Assembly: GCA_038093515.1 (NCBI GenBank)
Contig: JBBPSI010000002.1
Coordinates: forward strand, 1-64,000
DNA length: 64,000 nt
Direction of reading: 5' to 3'
Source of the DNA: Butyriboletus loyo
Taxonomy: Eukaryota; Basidiomycota; Agaricomycetes; Boletales; Boletaceae
Position numbers and translations under genes: made by a program. Shown here piece by piece: positions 56,457 through 64,000 of the stretch. The notes under the pieces are model-generated. The model did no database searches. It had not been told where the DNA came from and was given only the letters and a program-made list of their open reading frames with translations. The stretch's first letter is position 1. Each line of letters opens with the position of its first letter.

Positions 56457-59400
56457 ATGCAGACGTTGTTCTCTCGCTCTGTCCAGTCGGCTCGCCGCTC
56501 TTTCTTTCGTACCATCACCATGTCCTCCCAGGCTCGTGTCATCGACGGCACTCTCATCGCAAGGTACCTCTTCTTTCTCCTCCATCGCGTCATTCTCACT
56601 CCCTTTCCAGGTCCATCCGTCAGACTATTGCGGACAAGATCATCGCTTTCAAGCAGCAGTCCCCCCGTTTCCAGCCCCAGCTTGCCGTTGTCCAGGCTGG
56701 CGAGCGTCCAGACTCCACTGTCTATGTTCGCATGAAGGCTAAAGCCTCCGAGGAGGTCGGCATCCACTTCCAGCATATCACCCTCCCCGAAGCTGCCTCC
56801 GTTCAGGAGGTCGTCGCAGTCGTGAAACGTCTTAACAACGATGATTCCATAAGCGGCATCCTTGTTCAGCTTCCTCTTGGGCCACACGTTGACCCCAATG
56901 GCGTCCGTACAGTCACCGAATCAATTTCCCCGGAAAAGGATGTTGATGGGTAATGTTTCCCTCCTCATCAGCGTCGCCCATGTGCTCATCTCCCTTATCA
57001 GTTTCCACGCGTATAATATCGGGCACCTTTCTTCTCGCGCGTCGTCCCCCCTCTTCACACCTTGCACTCCTGCAGCAGTCATCCACCTTCTCGAGTCAAC
57101 CGCTGTCCCTATCTCCGGCGCCAACGCCGTCGTGCTCGGGAGAAGTGATATAGTTGGAAACCCCATCATTGCCCTCTTGAGGAATAAGGACGCAACGGTC
57201 ACCCAATGTCACAGTCGCACCAAGAACCTCGAACAGTTCGTGAGTGCCCCCTTTCTCACCAGTGGGCACTTCTCACTACAACCCCCGCTCAGATAAGGCA
57301 GGCCGATATTCTCGTCGTCGCTATTGGCCAAGCTGAGTTCGTCAAAGGCTCATGGATCAAACCCGGTGCGGTTGTCATCGACGTCGGCATCAATTCTATC
57401 CCAGGTATCTTTAGTCCCATGTCCCCCGTTGGTGGGAACCTGATTCATGATCTTCCCAGATACGACCAAGAAGTCGGGTCAACGTCTTGTCGGCGATGTA
57501 GAGTATACTGAAGCAGCTTTCCGTGCTTCCCACATTACCCCTGTCCCGGGAGGTGTTGGTCCGATGACTGTTGCCTTATTGATGGAGAATGTATGGACGT
57601 CTGCTGTTCGTCACTTCGAACAGGCTCGTACCCGCAAGGTCACACCACTCCCCCTTGACATCAAGGCCAACGTCCCAAGTGACATTGAGATTGCCATGGC
57701 GCACACACCAAAACCAGTCACTCAACTTGCACGCGAGATCGGTATACTCCCAGACGAGTTGGAGAGTTACGGGAAATACAAGGCCAAGGTTGAGCTCAGC
57801 ATCCTGGATCGCTTGGCGCACCGCGAGGATGGGAAGTACATTGTCATTTCCGGGTGAGTGTGTTTCCAGGGTGCACAATGCTAGGTGCTGATAACACATT
57901 AGCATCACTCCTACACCACTTGGTGAGGGCAAGTCAACCACAACTATCGGCCTTGCGCAGGCTTTGGGTGCACACCTTGGTCGTCCTGCATTTGCTTGTG
58001 TCCGTCAACCCAGTCAAGGACCTACCTTTGGTATCAAGGGTGGTGCTGCCGGTGGAGGTTACAGTCAGATTATTCCTATGGATGAAGTAAGATGGGTTGC
58101 GCCTTGACTGATGGCGGGTCGCTGATATGCCTTGTAGTTCAATTTGCACTTGACTGGTGATATCCACGCAGTGACGGCTGCCAACAACTTGCTCGGTTCG
58201 TACGGTTCATTCCCAGTGGTAGGATTCTCTAACAGCCACTCAGCTGCTGCTCTCGACGCACGTATATTCCATGAGGCCACTCAGTCTGACAAGGCACTTT
58301 ACAGCCGGCTCGTACCCAACAAGAAGGGAAAACGCGAGTTTGCTCCCCTTATGTTCAAACGCTTGCAGAAGCTTGGTATAAACAAGACCGACCCTAACGA
58401 ACTTACTGCCGAAGAAATCAATCGTTTCGCTCGCCTCGATGTTGACCCGGAAACGATAACTTGGAATCGGGTTCTCGATACCAATGATCGTTTCCTGCGT
58501 AAAGTTACCATTGGTCGTAACGCCACCGAGCAGGGCCATGAGCGGGAGGCAGGTTTCGACATCGCCGTCGCAAGTGAATGCATGGCAGTGTTGGCGCTGA
58601 CGACGGATCTGAAAGATACGCGAGAGAGGCTCGGTGCAATGGTCGTTGCGACGAGCAAACGAGGCGAGGCTATCACAGCCGATGACATCGGAGTCGGAGG
58701 TGCCCTCGCAGTGTTGATGAAGGACACCGTCAAGCCGAACATAATGCAGACGCTTGAAGGCACTCCTGTCTTCGTTCATGCTGGTCCCTTCGCCAACATC
58801 GCACACGGCAATTCATCTATCCTTGCTGATCGTGTCGCTTTGAAACTTGCGGGAACGGAACCGGGTGACTCCTCCGATCGTGTTGGTTACGTCCTTACTG
58901 AAGGTGGCTTTGGTGCCGACATGGGCATGGAGAAATTCTGCAACATTAAGTGCCGTATCTCTGGTCTCAAGCCAGATGCCACCGTGATCGTGGCGACGAC
59001 TCGGGCACTGAAGATGCACGGTGGAGGACCTGAGGTGACTCCTGGCAAACCTCTCGCTGATACCTACACCAAGGAAGATCTCGTCACCCTCCAGCAAGGA
59101 TGCCAGAACCTCGCCCGGCATATCGAGAATGCACGTAAATTCGGTATCAAGGTCATCATCGCTATCAATCGCTTCTCGTATGTATCCATCCATCCCCTAA
59201 TTTTTCATAAATAATATGGTTTCCTGTAGCTCTGATACTGATGCTGAGCTTGGGCTTATCCGTCAGGAAGCACTCGCTGCCGGCGCAGATGCAGCGGTAG
59301 TCAGTAACCATTGGGCTGAGGGTGGCGCTGGTGCTCGTGCTCTCGCTGAAGCAGTCATCAGGGCTTGCGAGGGAGAGTCAAACTTCAAGTTCCTTTATGA

Positions 59401-59865
59401 CCTCGATCTACCTATCCACAAGAAGATTGATATCATCTGCAAGGAAATCTATCGTGCGGATGGCATCGAACTGAGCGAGCTGGCCTACAAGCAATTGGAA
59501 ACATATACCCGCCAAGGTTATGGCAACCTTCCCAGTGCGTGATTTCCCATCACATCATATCTGACTTGTATCTCAGCGGAAGGTCTTCAGTTTGCATGGC
59601 CAAGACGCAATACTCGTTCTCTCACAATCCAGCGTTGAAAAATGCACCGACTGGTTTCACTGTTCCCGTCCGTGAAGTCCGCCTATCTGCTGGCGCTGGC
59701 TTCCTTTACCCGATCCTTGGAGACATGCAAACGATGCCAGGTCTGGGCACACGCCCAGGTGAGCGATAAGACCAAAGCATTCTCACGCTCTTTACCTTTT
59801 CATCACTAGGATTCTGGGAAGTCGGTCTTGACCCGGAAACCGGACGAGTTGTCGGCCTCTTCTAG
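56457..59865 (+). CDS. ADE3: Trifunctional C1-tetrahydrofolate synthase
   Basis: Methylene-THF dehydrogenase/cyclohydrolase joined to 10-formyl-THF synthetase, supplying one-carbon units for purines, thymidylate and formyl-Met. The N-terminal half shows [20 protein letters not shown] with K in [49 protein letters not shown], the dinucleotide site [18 protein letters not shown] and [18 protein letters not shown]. The synthetase half has the P-loop [74 protein letters not shown] and [20 protein letters not shown]. Two starts are possible: 56457, which adds [20 protein letters not shown], a presequence-like stretch, or 56520 ([15 protein letters not shown]). About eight introns. Complete. Confidence 0.94.
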
Positions 59866-60178
59866 ACGTCGGTATTTGCAAGTGTTTTCAACGGACACGA
59901 AAGATGCGGCGCCTGCAATATGAACCCCGAGATCTTTCCCGGACGTTCCGTTTGTTATCGGAATGGAAGTACCGTCTCAACACGGAGTGGTTCGCGCTTC
60001 AACATGTGCATAATCACCGTCCAAAGGTGGTGTAGGTTAGCGGTAAATTAAAAGGGAGGCAGAAGCGCTGTACAAGCTGACTGATCGTCCTTTGGTGTAT
60101 CACACTACTTTGTTCTGCGCACGTCCATATATACCATGCGTGTCTATATGATAGTCCGATGATTGAAAACAACCGTGT
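59866..60178. other. Convergent 3' intergenic region, nothing recognised
   Basis: Between the stop codons of the C1-THF synthase gene (plus) and the PNGase A-like gene (minus). No repeat or RNA gene is visible. Confidence 0.5.
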
Positions 60179-62544
60179 CTATCCCATGATCTGCGACTGT
60201 TTTCCTCCAGGCAGCCTGGCAGCAGGGACGTTCTGAATGTTAGTTGTGTTTGATATTGGTGGGAGGGAGCTGGTGGCCAACGATCCACTCTGTTGGTCAT
60301 AGATGATTACGTCGTAAGCCGCGTCCACTCCTCTGTCGAAGGTGTTTCCTTGGGTATCGGTGTAGGCGAATGTGTTGTTGCTTGTTCCATTCCCTGCATT
60401 GCCCGTGGTAGTTATCGTGAAATATCCAGCTGCACACCCTGTTATACATTCGCCTGATTGGGAAGCAGTGACAAACATACCTGTCTGTTGCCGTTCCGCA
60501 ATCGCCAAGCCTAGAATGAACGGAGCAGGTAAAACCTGTCGGTTGTAGGAATGATCAAACACAGTGTAGACTATCCGCATTCTCGTTAGTATATGTATAT
60601 CTGCATCAACAACCAGAAAGTGTAAGAGCCATACATGTTTGGGAGATGTTCGTGATTTCCAGATAGGATATGTTGATGTACAGCGGGTATTCAAAGTCGT
60701 CCACCACGGCCGAAACACCGTTATGAAGGGACAAGACGGATCCCGAAGAGACTTGTGCGACGTTCTGCGGGGCGAAACACGGGTTCAGTGACTCGCGAAA
60801 ACAAAGAAACTCACTTCCAACCACTTACCTGGGTGTTAGCGTTATCAAGGTAGTACTGCGTGTTGGTATAATTGAGGTCTTGTTGGAACACCACGTAGTT
60901 TTCTTGCCCACTTCCGCTTATCACGACCGCCTCGATATACAGCGAGCGTTGTGCGCTGACCGTGATGTTGATGTCCGCTCCACCGATGCTGGCCGATGTC
61001 TCCGTCACTGCATACGGCTCGACATCGTAGCATGTAATCCCGCCAGTCGTCGGTTTCCCAGAAGGATCTGTGACGACCTGGAGTAACCCCGAAACGTACC
61101 AGTTCTGATTCAACGTATGATTCGCCTCCGCGGAGGCCACGTCAAGAGTAACATTGTGAGGAAGACCATCAGCAAAGGTGGGAGCAAATGGTGTCAAGTC
61201 CAGGAAGTAGGTTGGAAGGTCGAGAGCGCCATATGAAGTGATGGGCCTGGGAGACACGGTAAATGATGAATATATTTTTCTGACGCGCGAACTCCTACCT
61301 CCAAACGGAGGGGTTGATTCCCCCAGTGAAAATGACCGCGTAAGGGAATGCAAAGCCAGCGACCTGACCGTCGACCAGTAAACGCACCTCACGGAATGGT
61401 CCACCCCCGTATGTTGTATAAGGGGGGAGATCACCGAGATATTCGTCTGCAGCGTTGTAATACTGTACATTTTAACAAATCAGCGCTCGGGAGACACGCG
61501 ACAGGAGAAAGGAGGCCCACCCAAAACTCTTCGGCACCGTTGCCTGATGCGTAGAGTTCGGCGTAAATCTCCACGGTGTTCCGAGGAAGCGTAACATTCA
61601 GCTAAAACGGGGATTAATGTCATAACACCCCAACATGGAAAATTTGACTTACGGAGAATGCAGGTGGGATGGAAGCTTCATCGGCTGTGTTGTTTAGCAT
61701 TGTGGAGATTGGGACGATGAGATTTGATTGTCTTGCCGTGGGATACTCCTGCGAAGCTACATAAAACGTTGCATAGAGTGTTGCTGTTGACAGATGGCTG
61801 TAAGATAAAAACTGATATCTGGAGAGTATCAATATACATATACATACCAGCATATTGTCCGTTCAGCTGAGTATCCACAACATTGTCCAATTCCAGGACG
61901 AAACTCCCTGGTTTAGCAAAGAGTGGGATGTAACGAGTGACATCTTTGATGTACGTCCAGATGATCCCGTCATGCGTGGGTTCGGGAGTCGAAGTCCGCC
62001 AAACTGAACCCATGCTGAATGACATCCAATCGGGAAGTTGCATAGATGTTCGCACGTACTTTCAGTGTTCTGGAAAGTGAAAATCCCGAGACGGTCATAC
62101 TGAGTTCCGTTGGAGGTCACGGTAAAGTTCAGGGTCACCGCAGCCCATGAGCCAGGCTCACCACAGTCGGTGGGTGGACTGGTCAACTGTTAGATTGTAA
62201 TATCAGACAGAACCACGGAAGACTCACGAATATTGAACGATCTCTGGGCTAAGGTAGTGGGCAGGATGATGCAATCATGAGCCTTCCAAAGACACACGGA
62301 GCCTTGACTTTACTTACTATCCATAAGAGTTTCCAAACGTGCGCCTGTGCGGGCATTTCGTTGCATCAGCCGTGCATAACCATTGTCTCCTTAGTATCCA
62401 TACTCACTCGAGAATCATCATCGTGCACGTCTGTACATCGCTGGGTACAGGTGGAGGTTCGGCAACTTGGAAGTCGACCAATACCTGAGCACTGGTGCAA
62501 GTGACTGACAGCAACAGGGCAAATGCCTTGAACACGGACGTCAT
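60179..62544 (-). CDS. Secreted peptide-N-glycanase A-like amidase
   Basis: Member of the PNGase A family (peptide-N4-(N-acetyl-beta-glucosaminyl)asparagine amidase A), which removes N-glycans from glycopeptides. The signal peptide MTSVFKAFALLLSVTCTSAQ is cleaved before VLVDFQVAEPPPVPS. Other exons contain PTDCGEPGSWAAVTLNFTVT, YDRLGIFTFQNTE, TEPTHDGIIWTYIKDVTRYI, FVLELDNVVDTQLNGQYA, then ITSYGALDLPTYFLDLTPFA, FADGLPHNVTLDV and NQNWYVSGLLQVVTDPSGK, all typical of the family core. The C-terminal half has FDHSYNRQVLPAPFIL and many NxT/S sequons. Roughly ten introns; not every junction was resolved. The stop at 60179-60181 gives about 600 residues. Probably extracellular or vacuolar; the substrate is inferred from the family only. 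Confidence 0.82.
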
Positions 62545-62600
62545 CGCAGTGACTCCGTCGAGATGGGAAAAGGCTGCTCCCTCGAAGGCGAACGTGTGGT

Positions 62601-62607
62601 ATTTATA
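62601..62607 (-). promoter_or_regulatory. TATA box of the PNGase A-like gene
   Basis: TATAAAT on the minus strand, 57-63 bp upstream of the start codon at 62544. Position and sequence fit a core promoter element. Confidence 0.5.
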
Positions 62608-63024
62608 CGGCCCTGTGGACGTGAGTTGATGCGAGCATCTGCCACCGTACTTTTTTTTTAAATTCGGGGGACATGTGCATGGTTGCTTATTTCCGACAGT
62701 GCCCGCTCAGTGGTAGCGTGTGTTCGAGAGTGAGTGAGTAATGAGTCCTGACCGCGATCTAACTTCGAGATGAGCATCGTCACGTTCAAAGTCTGATGGC
62801 CCGGATGAGGTCGCGGAGGTTGTTTCAGGATTGAAACTCGAGCCAACTCTCGACACCGATCAAGAGAGCGGCTAGTAAAAGTCACAAGTTGACAACACTC
62901 ACAGTACGCAAGCGAGGTTAATAGCGGATCGACGAGGTATATCTAGACGAACTGGTCGACCCAGATAACACATAATAAAAACAGGTACCATGTAAATTAT
63001 CCTCGCTCGGAAGCAAAGAGCATG
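62608..63024. other. Intergenic region between two minus-strand genes, nothing recognised
   Basis: Upstream region of the PNGase A-like gene and 3' flank of the PMP3-family gene. A short T-run occurs near 62650-62660. No gene or repeat is seen. Confidence 0.5.
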
Positions 63025-64000
63025 TCAGAACTCATGATTGAATTCGACCTCCTGAGATGCCATTGCAATCCCATTTCCTTCTCCAACTCGAGTATTCCCT
63101 TCCTTGCCTCCCCCATAAGCACTCCTTGTTGCTTCCTCCGGAAGCTCCGGCTCCGTAGTAGGTTCGGTGCGATGTAAATATGTTGAATTGATGTCTGCTG
63201 CGTCTCCCTGGGTCGATCGATTCTTAGACTTCTTCTTCCTCTTCTTCTGTCCCGATGCGGTGTATGCATCTTCCGTCCTCGCCCACCTGTCTTTCTTCTT
63301 CTTCTTCCTGCTGGTGGCATCTCCAGTTCCGGGAATGGAATCATCGAAATTAGTTGGGTAGCGCCAGCGTCCACCCGATTCTGGTGTTTGTAAGCTGCCC
63401 TCATGCTCGGCACTATAGTACGATTCGTCGTCAGGTCGCCACAGCCCGTCACTGTTTCTTGGAGAATCATCGGCAGAACCGTGCGTAGGAGTCCGCGAGG
63501 GTCCGGCTTGGCCGTCTTCCAGAGGCTGTTGATCGTAGCCAGAATCTGGATTCCGATCGTTGTATTTGCCAGCCCACTGTGAACGTTGTTCATGGCGCCT
63601 AATGGTGGAGCCATCGACAAGACCATAACGCAAGGCCCACTTGGGAGTCCTTTGGTGTGTCTTGTTGTTTCGAACGTTCTGTTGTAGAGAAAAAGGTGAG
63701 AAACCGGTGTGATGAGGGCGATCATTCCCGCCGTACCTGTATGTAGAAGTTGTGTACGTGTCCTACGAGAGGACGATGAAGATGCGGGAGCGCATGGGAA
63801 CGAGAAAGAACCTACCTGGGATATAACCAGCGATTGTCAAGAGTAAGTTGAGCCAAAAGTCCTTTCCGATGCCGAATCTGGCTGCGACGGCTGGAGGTAA
63901 GTAACGGAGGTGAGCGACTCTGGTTCACATGAAGGAGAGCAGAACAGGTACCCAGTGGTGGGAATAAAGTCCCCATAATGAAGAGGAAGACGGCATACCA
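63025..64000 (-). CDS. PMP3/UPF0057-family small membrane protein with long cytosolic tail (5' end outside the window)
   Basis: Stress-related proteolipid family (yeast Pmp3, Sna2-4; plant RCI2). The part inside the window begins within WYAVFLFIMGTLFPPL and continues, across introns, AVAARFGIGKDFWLNLLLTI then AGYIPGHVHNFYIQ and NVRNNKTHQRTPKWALRYG, which matches the two-helix UPF0057 core and its GYIPGxxHxFY motif. Unlike Pmp3 (about 55 residues), a tail of roughly 200 residues follows: hydrophilic, Ser/Pro/Gly-rich with lysine clusters (SRKKKKKDRW, GQKKRKKKSKN). It resembles the longer Sna3-type proteins, which are sorted to vacuoles. The gene is truncated by the right edge; the start codon is not visible. 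Confidence 0.82.

Noticed and set aside
1..64000. tRNA or rRNA genes, CRISPR arrays, or a bacterial-type gene cluster
   Set aside because: No TTCRANNC-type tRNA arm in a plausible context, no regularly spaced repeats, and all genes are intron-rich eukaryotic ones.

Overview
The window reads as nuclear DNA of a filamentous basidiomycete, most likely an agaricomycete. Genes are packed on both strands, cut by many short introns of about 40-65 bp with GT-AG ends and CTGAC/CTAAC-like branch sites. Gene families typical of mushroom-forming fungi appear, including an orphan family known to me only from Agaricomycetes, a TKL-like kinase and a two-catalytic-half C1-tetrahydrofolate synthase. No bacterial operon structure, CRISPR array, rRNA or tRNA gene was seen.

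Layout. Positions 1-3000 are transposon-derived: two copies of one LTR family in opposite orientation, a run of short stem-loops, an A/C-rich tract, a MITE-like inverted repeat and a small tandem repeat. A conserved orphan gene (3012-3886, minus) follows, then about 2.8 kb without a supportable gene. From 6.7 kb to the right edge the sequence is gene-dense: mitoribosomal bS21m, GIR2/RWDD1, a YheT/EMB8-type alpha/beta hydrolase, a CCCH protein, a large disordered protein, an SDR, a SET-domain methyltransferase, a small orphan, a UPF0658 Golgi membrane protein, a kinase, a DNAJC9-like J-protein, an FHIP (Hook-interacting) protein, an LRR protein, 1,3-beta-glucan synthase FKS1, a PTC7-type PP2C phosphatase, an MGR3-like TPR membrane protein, a GH5-fold secreted protein, the XPD/Rad3 helicase, i-AAA protease YME1, a CCNDBP1-like protein, a disordered nuclear-type protein, mitochondrial PheRS (MSF1), MGE1/GrpE, C1-THF synthase, a PNGase A-like amidase and the 3' part of a PMP3/UPF0057 gene that runs off the right edge.

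How genes relate. Many adjacent pairs are divergent with only 50-200 bp between start codons (bS21m/GIR2, LRR protein/FKS1, YME1/CCNDBP1-like, disordered protein/MSF1, MGE1/C1-THF synthase), so promoters are probably shared. Mitochondrial functions are prominent: bS21m (translation), MSF1 (tRNA charging), MGE1 (import and Hsp70 exchange), YME1 with an MGR3-like candidate adaptor (inner-membrane proteolysis), PTC7 (coenzyme Q regulation in yeast) and a C1-THF synthase with two possible start codons. Cell-surface functions are FKS1, the GH5-fold protein and the PNGase A-like protein.

Exon structures were worked out by hand from splice signals, reading frame and remembered family patterns. No alignment could be run. 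The most unusual items are a GH5-fold protein that has lost the expected catalytic glutamates and carries a basic inserted exon, micro-exons plus a hydrophobic retained-intron reading in PTC7, and three introns that appear to use GC donors.
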